Positions 8,335 through 18,465 of a stretch of DNA of 64,000 nucleotides are shown here, one piece after another. Position 1 is the first letter of the stretch; every line of letters starts with the position of its first letter. This stretch comes from Nocardia sp. NBC_00565. Its GTDB lineage: Bacteria > Actinomycetota > Actinomycetes > Mycobacteriales > Mycobacteriaceae. Both the position numbers and the translations under genes were made by a program. Location: the NCBI RefSeq assembly GCF_036345915.1, contig NZ_CP107785.1:8866001-8930000 (forward strand), in the 5' to 3' direction. A model generated the notes under the pieces. It did not search any database. It had not been told where the DNA came from and worked only from the letters and a program-made list of their open reading frames with translations.

Positions 8335-9564
8335 TCATCGTGCGGTCAGGAGAGCGTACTGAGCGGAGATCTTCTGATGAAGATCTTGCAACTGCTTCGC
8401 TGCCGCTTGGATAACATATCGGTCGACCTGTAAGAAGCAGAAATTCGCTATTATGAGCTCTTTGTCGAGAGACTGCGTCGTTTTTGCGTAGCACTCGATA
8501 TTCTGGCCAAGTCCAGTAGGAGCGTCGACGGTTTTATCGCCAGGTCGCGAATGTGTCGATGGTCGCCATTCTTGCCAAAGGGCTTCGGAGCCCGTATTCG
8601 ACTTGCTCCGGAAAACCACCGCGTCGCCAAAGGATACGAGATCGACTTCGGTTCGTTCGAATAATGACAGCTCGTCCTGCCCGGGACTCGACAACAGCGA
8701 AAGCGATCCGCGCCCGGTGTACAAGCCGTCGGGCTCGGCGCGAACCGGCGCGTCCGGATTGCTGGGGAGGGTGCGCCCGAGGAGCCCCGGCGGATCGAGG
8801 GGGATGCGTTGCAGATCCGCGGCGGGGGTCGGCTGGAACTTGTCGAGCAGCGGGAGTTGCACGCCGAGCATCTTCTCGACCTGTGCAGTCAACGCGGGAA
8901 GGTCTGGCGCGGACGTATCGTCGACGATCTTCATGAAGATGACGTATCGGTCGTGCACCGTCCATGCGCCGATGGAGGAGACGCTCGGCCGCCAATGTGC
9001 TGTAGTGCTCGGATAATTGGCGATCTGGATCGGCTCGTTGCCGTTGTTATACGTGAAGTCGTCGTGTTCTAGCGTCGGGCCGACGGTCTGCGCGGTCTGC
9101 GCGTCGGGGAACATCAGCACCGCGACGTTCAAAGTGCGCTGTTTGTGGTCTGGGTTATCGGCTGTCGCCCATGCATTGACCCATCCCGCCACCAAGTCTT
9201 TGGCGACATCATCGAACGTGTCATTGATGATCAGCGGTCCCAGGGTCTTACGGTTGAGCACGATATGTGGCCGGACGCCCCACGCGTCCTCGACATAGGA
9301 TGGATCCGCCTCATACGGCAGAGTCACATAGTCCGCCAGCCGCTGTGCCTCCCGCGCCCGGGCCTGCTTATCGTTCTTGGCATTGCCGATTTCGCGCGGC
9401 TTCGTCTGGTAGTTCCCGACATTCAGTTCGGAGACATCGGTCTCTACACGTCCGGGATTCCCGGATACCTCGGAGCCGCAGGCGCCGACGACTGCCGCTA
9501 GCACGCCTGCCGTCACCATGGCACACGCGGTCCGAAGCCCGATTGATCTCACGGCGAGCTTCAA
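8335..9564 (-). CDS. lipoprotein, paralogue 3 of 4 (DUF7373-like)
   Basis: This 409-residue lipoprotein carries lipobox VVGAC and the family motif SELNVGNYQT. The middle has IPLDPPGLLGRTLP and the end has a Cys pair, VDRYVIQAA, and KISAQYALL. The TTG start at 9564 is chosen because a GGGGGAGG site sits just upstream; no ATG near the signal peptide fits better. It is the first gene of the three-gene lipoprotein operon. The 138 bp before it separates it from the fourth paralogue, and no terminator was seen there, so all four could share a transcript. Confidence 0.82.
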   Translation of the reverse strand: MKLAVRSIGLRTACAMVTAGVLAAVVGACGSEVSGNPGRVETDVSELNVGNYQTKPREIGNAKNDKQARAREAQRLADYVTLPYEADPSYVEDAWGVRPHIVLNRKTLGPLIINDTFDDVAKDLVAGWVNAWATADNPDHKQRTLNVAVLMFPDAQTAQTVGPTLEHDDFTYNNGNEPIQIANYPSTTAHWRPSVSSIGAWTVHDRYVIFMKIVDDTSAPDLPALTAQVEKMLGVQLPLLDKFQPTPAADLQRIPLDPPGLLGRTLPSNPDAPVRAEPDGLYTGRGSLSLLSSPGQDELSLFERTEVDLVSFGDAVVFRSKSNTGSEALWQEWRPSTHSRPGDKTVDAPTGLGQNIECYAKTTQSLDKELIIANFCFLQVDRYVIQAAAKQLQDLHQKISAQYALLTAR

Positions 9565-9702
9565 CGCCCTCCCCCTTTGTTCGCGTACTTGTCGCGGGAT
9601 CCTACTTCACGCCCGCCCTCAGCGCCGGGCCCTATTTCACCTGTGCCTCCAGCATCGGGACCAGTGTTTGGGCCGCCGATGCGTACCGCTGGGTCTGTCG
9701 GT

Positions 9703-10908
9703 TCACAAGCTGTTGGCGAACAGCGCGAACTGCGCGGTCACCTTCTGCCGCACATCCGGCTCCTTGTCGCTGGTGACCACACCGACATACCGCTTGTACG
9801 CGACGTAACAGCGGTACTTGTATTGCCGTTCCGGATCGCCTTTGCTGTTGAGCTGCAAGCATTTCGCGCCGGGAACGTCCCTGGGCGCGTCGATGGCGTC
9901 GAAGGTGTCGCGCACCTCGTCGATGAGTCCGTCGATGAACTTCTGTGCGGCGGGATAGTCGCGGACCCGGGTGACCGAGCCGTTGTCGACGATGCCGAAT
10001 TTCTCGACCCCGACCTCGTCCACCAGCTTCTGGGTCTTGGACTCGTCCTCGGCCGATTGGACGAAGTAGCCCGGCCCGTAGACCGCGAAGTTATCGGCGT
10101 TCGGCGTGTGACCGCGGCGATCGGCGACCACCACGCGCGCGAGCATGCCCTCGGGATCGACCTTCAGACCGCTGATCTTGTCCTGCGGGGTGGCCTGGAA
10201 TTTGTCCAGCGCAGGCACCTGCGCGTCGAGCGTCTTCTCGACCCAGCTGAGCAGGTCCGGACCGTCCGCCTTGGGGCGCCCGACGAACAGCGAGATGACG
10301 AATTCCTTGTGCGCCATGAATGTGCCGATATTGGCGACGCCCGGACGCCAATGGATGTAGGCGTCCGGATACTTGCTCGACGGCAGTTTGCGGTTGTCGG
10401 GGGAGATATTGATATCGGCGTCTTCGAGTTCGCGGGCGGCGATCTTCGCGGTGGCCTCGTCCGGGAACCGGAATACCACGTTGGTGACCGCGGTGGTGTC
10501 GGCCGAGGGCCGGGTCTGGCCGGGGGGATCGGGTTTGTCCGAGCCGCTGGAGGCATATCCGGTCAGGTACTTGCGGTTCTCCAGCACCGGCTTGGACGCG
10601 GCGGCGACGTGCTCGACGGCATCGTCGATGGTGGTGAGCACCTTGCCCTCCCGTCCGTAGGTGAGCGACGGGTCGATCCTGGAGGACGCGACCACGGCGT
10701 CCGACATGCGCATGCCCTCGAGTAGCGCGCCGTTCGTGCCCGCGTCCTGGTTGTATTCGTGCCGATCGACCGGATACGTGCCGACCTCCAGTTTGCGCAC
10801 GTCCTGTTCGGCAGGCAGCGCCGTGCCCGGCACGCCGCTACAGCCGACCAGCATCCCTGCCGTCGCGATACAAGCCACGGCGAGCGCGACGCGCGAAGTC
10901 CTAACCAT
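9703..10908 (-). CDS. lipoprotein, paralogue 4 of 4 (DUF7373-like)
   Basis: This 401-residue lipoprotein has signal peptide with lipobox LVGC and the family opening RKLEVGTYPV. The C-terminal region holds the usual Cys residues (AKCLQLN and YRCYVAYKRYVGVV) and ends VTAQFALFANSL. ATG at 10908 is preceded by GAGGGG; an upstream ATG at 10938 would give an implausible leader before the signal peptide. It is more GC-rich than paralogues 1-3, suggesting an older or independent copy. It is divergent from the FHA gene at 11050, so 10909-11049 is a shared promoter region. Confidence 0.82.
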   Translation of the reverse strand: MVRTSRVALAVACIATAGMLVGCSGVPGTALPAEQDVRKLEVGTYPVDRHEYNQDAGTNGALLEGMRMSDAVVASSRIDPSLTYGREGKVLTTIDDAVEHVAAASKPVLENRKYLTGYASSGSDKPDPPGQTRPSADTTAVTNVVFRFPDEATAKIAARELEDADINISPDNRKLPSSKYPDAYIHWRPGVANIGTFMAHKEFVISLFVGRPKADGPDLLSWVEKTLDAQVPALDKFQATPQDKISGLKVDPEGMLARVVVADRRGHTPNADNFAVYGPGYFVQSAEDESKTQKLVDEVGVEKFGIVDNGSVTRVRDYPAAQKFIDGLIDEVRDTFDAIDAPRDVPGAKCLQLNSKGDPERQYKYRCYVAYKRYVGVVTSDKEPDVRQKVTAQFALFANSL

Positions 10909-11049
10909 GACAGGCCCCTCGTTCCTCCCGATGTGCATTTGAAGTTACCGGACGGACGCCGGGCAGGGGGACCCTTGGTGGCCGGATTGCAATACCCTGG
11001 TCGGTGTGGCGACGACCCTGCAATGCCTGCCCCCAGGAGGCCGATACCG

Positions 11050-12339
11050 TTGAAGGATCGGCAGGTCGAGGTCGTCATCGGAGGTCACGCCGTCGCCCGG
11101 GTCGCGGGTGCGGTCGTGGTCGTCGCGCATCGTGGGCGCGCCCGCCTGACTGCGGACGCACCGGCCGTCGTCGCGCTGGAATCGCTGGCCGAAATCGCGC
11201 GCGAGGCCGCTGAACAGCATCCGGAAGGCCCTGGCGCGCTGGTCGCGCGGCAGGCGACCCGCTGGTTGATGAAGGATGCCGAGCAGATCAGCCCCGGCGA
11301 GCCGATCGACTTCGGCATCCTGTCCGCGGCCGAGACCGGCGGAGTGGCGATCTTCCTGCACGGCGCGGTCACCGCGGTACTGGCCGGTGACGGGACCCTC
11401 GAGCACTACCGCGGCAGCGATGCGGCGTTCACGGTCGATCGGGTCGCGACGGTGCCGGCGCGGGCCGTCGCGCTGCTCGTCGACGATCCCAATGGCCGCA
11501 TTCCCGAGCTGCCCACGAAACGCGGGATCGGCTGGTTGGTGGAGGGGATCGCGCAGGCGGGCGGTGCGATCGTCTGGTCCGACGCGGTGCGCGCCAGTTC
11601 CGTGCCCGCGCCGCCCGAGGCCGCGCATCAACCGCCGCCACCACCGACCGCACGCATCGACACCGGACCGACCCAGCGGCCCGCACCGGTACCGCACCCG
11701 ACCGAGACCAGGGCATCGACCGCGATGCTCGATTCGGTCCAGGAACAGGAACCGGCCGACCTGCATCAGGCATCGACCCAAACCGGCGGCACCAACCCGG
11801 CCCCGCGCGCGGATCCAGATCTGCAGCGTCGGCTGGAGGCCACCGCGAAGGCCACCGCGCTGACGGTCAGGGTGATGGGATTCAAGTGTGCGCGAGCGCA
11901 TCCCAGTGATCCGCGCTCGGCGTTCTGCACGGTCTGCGGTATGCCGGTCGATCAGACACAGCAGCTGATCGAGGTGGTGCGTCCGCCGCTCGGCATGCTG
12001 GTCCTCGACGACGGCATGACCTACATGCTGGCCGCCGACGCGGTCCTCGGCCGCGATCCGGAGCATTCCGAACAGGCGCGCCGCGGCTTGGTGCCGCTGA
12101 AGGTCGAGGATTCCTCGGGCGGCATGTCCCGCGCGCATGCCGAGGTGCTGCTGGTGAATTGGGATGTGTCCCTGGTGGATCGGGGTTCCACCAACGGCAC
12201 CCGCACCCGGCTGCCCGGCTATCGCGACTGGATCCGCATACCACCGAACCAGCCGATGGTGCTGGTGCCGGGGACCGAGGTGATGATCGGCAATCGGGTG
12301 CTGCGCTTCGAACCCGCCGCGCCGCCGCCGTTCGGTTAG
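11050..12339 (+). CDS. FHA-domain protein with degenerate N-terminal domain
   Basis: This 429-residue cytoplasmic protein has a C-terminal FHA domain (about 320-420) with the GRD, SRAHAEV and STNGT signatures that bind phosphothreonine. Before it is a short Cys motif, CARAHP then CTVCGMP (about 280-300), that may bind a metal. The N-terminal 165 residues faintly resemble a PP2C-type fold but lack its metal-binding acidic motifs, so phosphatase activity is not proposed. A Pro-rich linker joins the parts. The TTG start at 11050 is chosen for a perfect AGGAGG site 9 bases upstream; ATG at 11023 is in frame without a site. The 3' end overlaps the convergent metallopeptidase stop by 3 bases. Confidence 0.83.
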   Translation: MKDRQVEVVIGGHAVARVAGAVVVVAHRGRARLTADAPAVVALESLAEIAREAAEQHPEGPGALVARQATRWLMKDAEQISPGEPIDFGILSAAETGGVAIFLHGAVTAVLAGDGTLEHYRGSDAAFTVDRVATVPARAVALLVDDPNGRIPELPTKRGIGWLVEGIAQAGGAIVWSDAVRASSVPAPPEAAHQPPPPPTARIDTGPTQRPAPVPHPTETRASTAMLDSVQEQEPADLHQASTQTGGTNPAPRADPDLQRRLEATAKATALTVRVMGFKCARAHPSDPRSAFCTVCGMPVDQTQQLIEVVRPPLGMLVLDDGMTYMLAADAVLGRDPEHSEQARRGLVPLKVEDSSGGMSRAHAEVLLVNWDVSLVDRGSTNGTRTRLPGYRDWIRIPPNQPMVLVPGTEVMIGNRVLRFEPAAPPPFG

Positions 12340-13781
12340 GAGTACCGCGACGTGCAGGTGTGCTCGCCGCTGAGCACCCCGGCGCGGAACGCGTCGACCC
12401 GGGAGAACCCACTCGGCACGGTCTTGCCCTCGACGTCGCTGGCCGCGAGTCCGTCGGCGAGCAGACCGGAGACCGCCTCGTCGAGATCGCCTGCGGCCAA
12501 GACGATATCGCCCTGTGCTTGCGTGCGCCCGGGTTGGGCGAGCTTGCCGGTGACCACGCCGGACAGGCAGGCCGCGCGTAGTCCGGTCTTCGCGCCGACG
12601 AGCTTCTGGCCGTTGCTCTGTTGTACGGCAAGGGTGTAGCGCGAGATGAAAACGACGTAGCCGTTGTAATCGCCGGTCACCTTGAGCGGTAAGGGATCAT
12701 TGTCGTCGGCATTGGACGTACCGCGCTGGGCCAGCGCTGATACATCGGTGGCGATGGTGTTCTCGGCCGGACAGTACGAAACCGGAGGTGTGGCAACGCC
12801 GTTGCGGCAATCGATTTTCGCGCCGGAGTAGTCGTAGGTCGGCGTCTGCTTCAGCGGCAGGATCGCGGCCAGGGCCTTGCTGAGCTCGATCAGACTGTCC
12901 TTGTCGATCGGATTCTCGCCGTGGCCCGGATCATCCTTGAAGCTCTGCGGCAAATTGCCACGGCGGCTGTTGATCTCGTTCATATTGATGGCCTTGCAGG
13001 CCTTCGGGCCGTCGGTGAAGCCGATCTGCACGGCCGTGACCCGCTCGAATGCCGAACCGTGCACGCTCTCGGGATCATCGGGATTGGAGTCGCGAATGGC
13101 GACCGTCGCGGCCAGCACCGAGTTCAGGCCGTCGGCGGTGTTGATGGTGAAGTGCTTCGACTTGCCCTCGGCCACATGGCGAATGAAGGCACCCGAGAAA
13201 CAGTCGGCCTGCTGCTCCTTGACGATCACCGGATCCTTGGTCGCCACGATTTTGGCCAGCGTCTGAATGGCGTGCCCGTATTCATGGGCGAGCACCATGA
13301 TTACCGCCATCTTGCCGAAGGTGTCCTCGATCGTCGGCAACAGCACCGAGCGGTCCCAGCCGATGGAGTTGTCCAAGCGGCAGTAGGCGGCGTTCACCAG
13401 GTGATAGGTGGATTCCTTGCAGAATTCGAGCGCCTGACTGCGCGGGGCCTTCGCGCTCCAGGAGATCAGCTTGTCGACCGGCTTGAATTCGCCCTCGAAG
13501 TCCTTGTGGTACTCGGCGCTCCAGTAGGTCTGGATATCGTCGATCGCGTTGAGCGCGAGGGCGTCCACCTCGCCGCTGTCCCCGTTTATCGCGGTGAGCG
13601 AGCTGTCGGAGACGCCGGAGCGCGGTCCGCTCGGTCCGCTCGTGGTGGGCAGTCCGGCGACCTTGAACGGATCGTCATAGACCGAAACCGCCCGACCGGA
13701 TACCGACCGCGTACATCCCGCGAACAGCGCGACAATGCATAGTGCTGCGGTAATGACGGCGGTCGCACGGAGTTTCGGCAA
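12336..13781 (-). CDS. neutral zinc metallopeptidase, lipoprotein
   Basis: This 481-residue protein has a signal peptide with lipobox LFAGC, followed by a zinc peptidase domain with HEYGH (about residues 165-169) and a downstream EQQADCFSGAF segment, which resembles the third-ligand region of the neutral zinc metallopeptidase family. It should act on the outer face of the membrane. The TTG at 13781 is chosen because GGGGGAGCC precedes it and the signal peptide then begins MPKLRATAV; longer frames add an arginine-rich leader. It is divergent from the FHA-ABC gene (107 bp apart) and convergent with the FHA gene. The substrate is unknown; neighbouring lipoproteins or secreted WXG proteins are possible. 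Confidence 0.85.
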   Translation of the reverse strand: MPKLRATAVITAALCIVALFAGCTRSVSGRAVSVYDDPFKVAGLPTTSGPSGPRSGVSDSSLTAINGDSGEVDALALNAIDDIQTYWSAEYHKDFEGEFKPVDKLISWSAKAPRSQALEFCKESTYHLVNAAYCRLDNSIGWDRSVLLPTIEDTFGKMAVIMVLAHEYGHAIQTLAKIVATKDPVIVKEQQADCFSGAFIRHVAEGKSKHFTINTADGLNSVLAATVAIRDSNPDDPESVHGSAFERVTAVQIGFTDGPKACKAINMNEINSRRGNLPQSFKDDPGHGENPIDKDSLIELSKALAAILPLKQTPTYDYSGAKIDCRNGVATPPVSYCPAENTIATDVSALAQRGTSNADDNDPLPLKVTGDYNGYVVFISRYTLAVQQSNGQKLVGAKTGLRAACLSGVVTGKLAQPGRTQAQGDIVLAAGDLDEAVSGLLADGLAASDVEGKTVPSGFSRVDAFRAGVLSGEHTCTSRYS

Positions 13782-13888
13782 GGCTCCCCCTAGTCGGCCG
13801 GTCGCACATTCATAACGGTCTCCGGATCGGGGTAAAAGGCGCATCGGGGGCACCGCCGATGTCCGGGTGATGGAATAGTATCCGCTGC

Positions 13889-16444
13889 ATGTCTTCACCG
13901 GGGGCGCAGACCATCACCGTGCGCCATGATGGAACCGAACGGGTCTTCGATTCGAATCAACAGATCACCATGGGCCGCGCACCCGAAGTGACGCTGTTCG
14001 TGGACAGCCCGCTGGTCTCGCGGGTGCACGCGACGCTCGCCTGGCAGGGCAACAACTGGGTACTCACCGACAATGGCAGCACCAACGGCGTTTTCGTGGA
14101 TGCGCGCCGGTTGAGTCAACCGGTTCCGATCAATCGGCCGACGCAGGTTCGTCTGGGGGATGCGATCAGCGGGCCGCTCCTGCATCTGCTGCCCGCGACA
14201 CCGGCCCGCACTCCGGCAGCGCAGCAGCCGCCCGCAGCGCAGCCGCAGTCGTCGGTGCCGCCGGGTTATCAGCATCCGCGACGGACCCAGCCGCAGCCGC
14301 AGCAGTGGCCGCAGCAACCGCCCTCCCAGCCGCAGCAGCAACAACCCCCGCAGCAGCGGCCGCAGCTCCCGCCGCAACCGCCCTCCCAGCCGCAGCAGCC
14401 GAACGTCGACATGACCTTCAAGGCCGACACCTCGATGCTGCCGCCGGTCCGATCGCGCACGTCCACCGCGCCGATCGCCAGGGCCGACCGGGTGCCGCCC
14501 GGCGGGCTCAATATCGGTCGTACCTCCGATAATCAGATCGTCGTCAACGATCCGCTGGCCTCGCGTAAGCACGCGCGCCTGGTCGCTGCGGGCGAAGGCC
14601 TGACCATCGAGGACCTCGGCTCGGCCAACGGCACCTTCGTCAACGGCCGTCGCGAGCAACGTACGGTGCTGCGCGAGCGCGACATCATCACCATCGGCAA
14701 TATCGACTTCGTCGTCCAGCAGGGCGCTCTGGTGCATCGGCAGAAGCCGGTCGCGGAGCAGGGGCTGCACGTGCACGGCGTCGGGTTCACCGTCGAGGGC
14801 AACAAGCAGTTGCTGGTCGATGTCAACATGCAGGCCGGGCGGGGCACGCTCACCGCAATGATCGGTCCGTCCGGCGCGGGCAAGTCGACGCTGTCGAAGT
14901 TGATCGCGGGCAGCACGCAGCCCTCCGGCGGTGTGGTCACCTTCGAGGGCCGCAACCTGCACGCCGAATACGAGGCGTTGCGTTCCCGCATCGGCATGGT
15001 GCCGCAGGACGATGTGCTGCACCGGCAGCTGACCGTGCGCCAGGCTCTCGGCTACGCCGCCGAGCTGCGGCTGCCACCCGACAACTCGAAGGCCGACCGG
15101 CAGCAGGTGATCGACGGTGTGCTGAAAGAACTTTCGCTCACCGAACACGCCGACACCAGGGTCGACCGGCTCTCCGGCGGTCAGCGCAAGCGCGCGTCGG
15201 TGGCGTTGGAACTGCTGACCGGCCCATCGCTGCTGATCCTGGACGAGCCGACCTCGGGTCTGGACCCGGCGCTGGATCGTCAGGTGATGGTGATGCTGCG
15301 CGAGCTGGCCGATGCCGGGCGCACGGTCATCGTGGTCACCCACTCGGTGGCCTGCTTGGACATGTGCGATCAGGTGCTGTTGCTCGCGCCCGGCGGCAAG
15401 ACGGCCTTCTGCGGTCATCCGGCCAGCGTCGGCGCGGCCATGGGCACCAGCGACTGGGCGGAGATCTTCGGCCGGGTGGCCGCGAATCCGGATCAGGCGT
15501 TCGCCGCGTATCGGTCCAGACTGGCGTTCGCGACACCGCCACCACCACCCGCGCCGCGACAGCAGGGGTCGGCGGGCAGCCCGCCGCAATCTGGTCGCGG
15601 CAAACAGTTCTCCACGTTGGCGCGGCGGCAGGTCCGGTTGATCTTCGCCGACCGCGGTTACCTCGCGTTCCTGGTGGTGCTGCCGTTCATTCTCGGCGCG
15701 CTGTCACTGGTGGTGCCCGGCAAGAACGGCTTCCAATCCGGTGCGCTCGAGCAGGTGCAGAGTGGGAACGAGACGCTGTTCGTCCCCTCCGGCGGCGGCG
15801 AGACCCAGCAGTTGCTGGTGGTGTTGATTCTGGGTGCCTGCTTCATGGGATCCACGTTGACTGTGCGCGATCTGGTCGGGGAGCGCACCATCTTCTATCG
15901 CGAGCGTGCGGTCGGGCTGCTGCCCTCGGCCTATCTGCTCGCCAAGATCGCGGTGTTCAGCCTCACCGCGTTCCTGCAGGCGGCGGTGCTGGTGGGGATC
16001 ACGCTGGTCGGTAAGAAGCCGCCGCTGGAAGGTTCGGTGATCCCGAACGGACCCACCGAGCTGTATCTCGATATCGCGTTGACCGCGGTCTGCTGCGTGG
16101 TCTTCGGCCTGCTGCTGTCGGCCCTGGCGAAGTCGAACGAGCAGGTGATGCCCATGCTCGTGGTGATGATCATGGTCCAGTTGGTGATGGCGGGCGGTCT
16201 GATTCCGGTGACCGATCGGGTCGTGCTCGAGCAGATCTCGTGGCTGTTCCCGTCGCGCTGGGGCTATGCGGCCGGTGCGTCGACGGTAGATATTCGGACA
16301 CTGTTCGCCAACGCGCAACCCGACGCGTTGTGGAAGCACGAGCCGAACATCTGGTACCTCGATATCGGCCTGCTCGTCGCGATTACCGTGGTGCTGGCGA
16401 TTATCACCTGGCGTCGGTTGCGGCTGCGGAAGTCCAACGCGTGA
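13889..16444 (+). CDS. ABC exporter with two FHA domains (Rv1747-like)
   Basis: This 851-residue protein is a half-ABC exporter. Order: FHA-1 (about 25-75, MGRAPE, SRVHATL, STNGVF); a Pro/Gln-rich linker (110-180); FHA-2 (about 205-260, IGRTSDN, SRKHARL, SANGTFV); an ATPase domain with Walker A GPSGAGKST near 327, signature LSGGQRKR near 428 and Walker B LLILDEP near 449; and a C-terminal ABC-2 membrane domain with about six spans (585-845). This is the architecture of M. tuberculosis Rv1747, phosphorylated by PknF on Thr residues in the linker and read by its own FHA domains. The kinase at 4172-5758 is the obvious candidate partner. The exported substrate is unknown; cell-wall lipids or glycolipids are suspected in the family. 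Confidence 0.93.
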   Translation: MSSPGAQTITVRHDGTERVFDSNQQITMGRAPEVTLFVDSPLVSRVHATLAWQGNNWVLTDNGSTNGVFVDARRLSQPVPINRPTQVRLGDAISGPLLHLLPATPARTPAAQQPPAAQPQSSVPPGYQHPRRTQPQPQQWPQQPPSQPQQQQPPQQRPQLPPQPPSQPQQPNVDMTFKADTSMLPPVRSRTSTAPIARADRVPPGGLNIGRTSDNQIVVNDPLASRKHARLVAAGEGLTIEDLGSANGTFVNGRREQRTVLRERDIITIGNIDFVVQQGALVHRQKPVAEQGLHVHGVGFTVEGNKQLLVDVNMQAGRGTLTAMIGPSGAGKSTLSKLIAGSTQPSGGVVTFEGRNLHAEYEALRSRIGMVPQDDVLHRQLTVRQALGYAAELRLPPDNSKADRQQVIDGVLKELSLTEHADTRVDRLSGGQRKRASVALELLTGPSLLILDEPTSGLDPALDRQVMVMLRELADAGRTVIVVTHSVACLDMCDQVLLLAPGGKTAFCGHPASVGAAMGTSDWAEIFGRVAANPDQAFAAYRSRLAFATPPPPPAPRQQGSAGSPPQSGRGKQFSTLARRQVRLIFADRGYLAFLVVLPFILGALSLVVPGKNGFQSGALEQVQSGNETLFVPSGGGETQQLLVVLILGACFMGSTLTVRDLVGERTIFYRERAVGLLPSAYLLAKIAVFSLTAFLQAAVLVGITLVGKKPPLEGSVIPNGPTELYLDIALTAVCCVVFGLLLSALAKSNEQVMPMLVVMIMVQLVMAGGLIPVTDRVVLEQISWLFPSRWGYAAGASTVDIRTLFANAQPDALWKHEPNIWYLDIGLLVAITVVLAIITWRRLRLRKSNA

Positions 16445-16496
16445 CGGGCTGCTTATCAGATGCGGTGAGCATGTCGCTGGCGCAGCAGGCACACTT

Positions 16497-18320
16497 ATGC
16501 CTGTGACGGTGCGAGTTGGGGCAGTACATCTCGGGTGGGATGTGGTGTCCGTTGCCGCAGGCGGCGGTGGGACGCCGATCCGCCCGGTGCAGGTAGAAGG
16601 AACGTATACGCCGCCGGCATATCTGCTGGCGGATTCGTCGGGACGGTTGCATACCGCCGGGGTGGAGCGGCAACGGCCGGATCTGGGGATGGCGATCGCC
16701 GACGTGCGCGACATCCTCGGGCATCCACAGATCGTGGTGGCCGGTGCGACGTGGCCCGCGGAACTGGTGTTCCGGGCCCGCATGTACAACCCGCTCGCGG
16801 CCATCGGCGAATATCTGCGCGGGAAGCCGGATCTGGTGGCGCTGCCCTTCCCGGACGGCTGGCCCGACGAGAAGGTGGATGTGTACGTCGAGCTGGTCGA
16901 ACGGCTGGACGTGACGGTCGAGCCGCTGCCGGAGAGCGTCGCGCTGTCGGGATATGTGCGTGCGTTGGGGCTGGTGCGGTCGCCGGATGAGCGCAACCCG
17001 CGCGGGATCGGCGCGACCGGGGTGTACTCCGATGGCCGGACCATGCTGGTGGTCGCGGTGCACGGCGACGATGAGCAGCCGACCGAATCCGTGGACGTGC
17101 CGGTCAGCGCCGAGGCGATGCGCGATGCGCGCTCCGCCGACAATGTGGTGATCGAGGTGATGGCCGCGGCCCGCTCGATCGGCGCGGACACCTCGACGGT
17201 GCTGCTGTCGGGCAATGTGTGTTTCAACGACGCGCTGCGGCTGGCCTTCCAGAACCATCTCGGGCACCGGTTGCACGTGGCCGATCATCCGATGCACGCG
17301 CTGGTGCTCGGCGCTTCACATCTGCTGGTGACCGATAACGAGAACGGGGAGCCGGAGTCGGCGGGGCGGCATGCCGAGCCTGCGTCGCAGCCGGTGTCGC
17401 GGGAGCGGCCGGTGGAGTCGGCGCGGCATCAGGTCGAATCGGCTCAGGCTCAGGCGCTTTCGGCACAGCGACAGGTGGAGGCCGCGCAGGCGTTGTCGGC
17501 GCAGCGGCAGGCGGAGGTGTCGCAGGGGGCGGATGTGCCGCAGGTGCCCGGCCGTCCCGAGCAGGTTCGTCCCGAGCAGGAGCAGGGGCGTTCCGAAGCC
17601 GCGCAATCGCATTCGCCCGTGGTTCAGTACGGGCCCGGGTATCCGACTGTGCAGCCGTCGGCCGAGCCGACGGGCGAGGAGCCGACGACCCGAGTCGGTC
17701 GGGAATCGCTGCCGCCGAACCTCGCGGAGTTGGGGAGTAGGTTCACCCGGCCGCCGGGCCAGTATCCGCAGGACCAGCGGACCACGGTTATCGGTCGCCA
17801 ACCAGGGGCCGCGCCGCAGAGTCAGCCCCCGCCGCAGGGACCGCCGAACCAGCAGGGGCCCGGTCCGCAGGGGCCAGTGCCGCCGCTCGGGCCGCGTGGT
17901 CCCTATCAACCGCCGAGCGGTTCCGAGGGACAGTGGCGCGAGGGTCCACGCGAATCCGATGAGGACGAGGACAAGCCGCGCAAGGGCAAGCGCTGGGGCA
18001 AGTTGTTCGGGGCCCAGGCGGTGGCCGGTGCCGCGGCGATGGCGGCGATGGCCATGCCCGCCGGTGGCGACCGGGTCGAACTGGCCGCCTCGATCGGCGT
18101 GACCCCGGTTTCGTGCCCGCTGACCCCGTACGTCACCAACGAGCAGCGCGCGGGCATCGCCGCCGCACGCGGATACGACTCGGTCCTGGCAGGCATCACG
18201 GAGGATTTCGGATACGACGCCTCCGGCGCGGAGTGCGCGCAGCCGAGCATCGACGTCCCCCGCTACGTGGTGCCCGGTCCGCCCGGTGCCATCGATCACG
18301 GTCCGCCGATCGAGATCTGA
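16497..18320 (+). CDS. actin/Hsp70-like protein with long disordered tail
   Basis: This 607-residue protein has an N-terminal half of about 290 residues that looks like a worn actin/Hsp70 fold: it ends in [16 protein letters not shown] and [11 protein letters not shown], positions where Hsp70s have the second phosphate loop and the closing helix. A tail of about 200 residues rich in Gln, Glu, Pro and Arg follows, then a basic KRWGKLFG stretch with a short hydrophobic segment rich in Ala and Met (about 505-520), and an ordered C-terminal domain containing [15 protein letters not shown] at 16497 is 52 bp after the ABC exporter, same strand, so co-transcription is likely. A downstream terminator was not seen before rplM. 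Function is unknown. Confidence 0.7.
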   Translation: MPVTVRVGAVHLGWDVVSVAAGGGGTPIRPVQVEGTYTPPAYLLADSSGRLHTAGVERQRPDLGMAIADVRDILGHPQIVVAGATWPAELVFRARMYNPLAAIGEYLRGKPDLVALPFPDGWPDEKVDVYVELVERLDVTVEPLPESVALSGYVRALGLVRSPDERNPRGIGATGVYSDGRTMLVVAVHGDDEQPTESVDVPVSAEAMRDARSADNVVIEVMAAARSIGADTSTVLLSGNVCFNDALRLAFQNHLGHRLHVADHPMHALVLGASHLLVTDNENGEPESAGRHAEPASQPVSRERPVESARHQVESAQAQALSAQRQVEAAQALSAQRQAEVSQGADVPQVPGRPEQVRPEQEQGRSEAAQSHSPVVQYGPGYPTVQPSAEPTGEEPTTRVGRESLPPNLAELGSRFTRPPGQYPQDQRTTVIGRQPGAAPQSQPPPQGPPNQQGPGPQGPVPPLGPRGPYQPPSGSEGQWREGPRESDEDEDKPRKGKRWGKLFGAQAVAGAAAMAAMAMPAGGDRVELAASIGVTPVSCPLTPYVTNEQRAGIAAARGYDSVLAGITEDFGYDASGAECAQPSIDVPRYVVPGPPGAIDHGPPIEI

Positions 18321-18465
18321 CCGGTTTCATATCGCTCGGGCCCGACTGGTATCGTTGCCCGTTGGCGTGTGGAACGTACGTCGAGCCCCGGGTCTCCACC
18401 GGCCGCCGGGGATCAGCTCGACCGCACGCCTGGCCGGCAACACCGACTACAGACAGGGAAGCACT

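Noticed and set aside
9565..9702. Near-repeat CCTACTTCAC and CCTATTTCAC between lipoproteins 3 and 4
   Set aside because: Two imperfect copies only, no symmetry and no clear promoter relation.
13895..15589. Minus-strand open frame of 564 codons under the FHA-ABC gene
   Set aside because: Arg/Leu/His-rich shadow of a strongly supported gene; no ribosome site.
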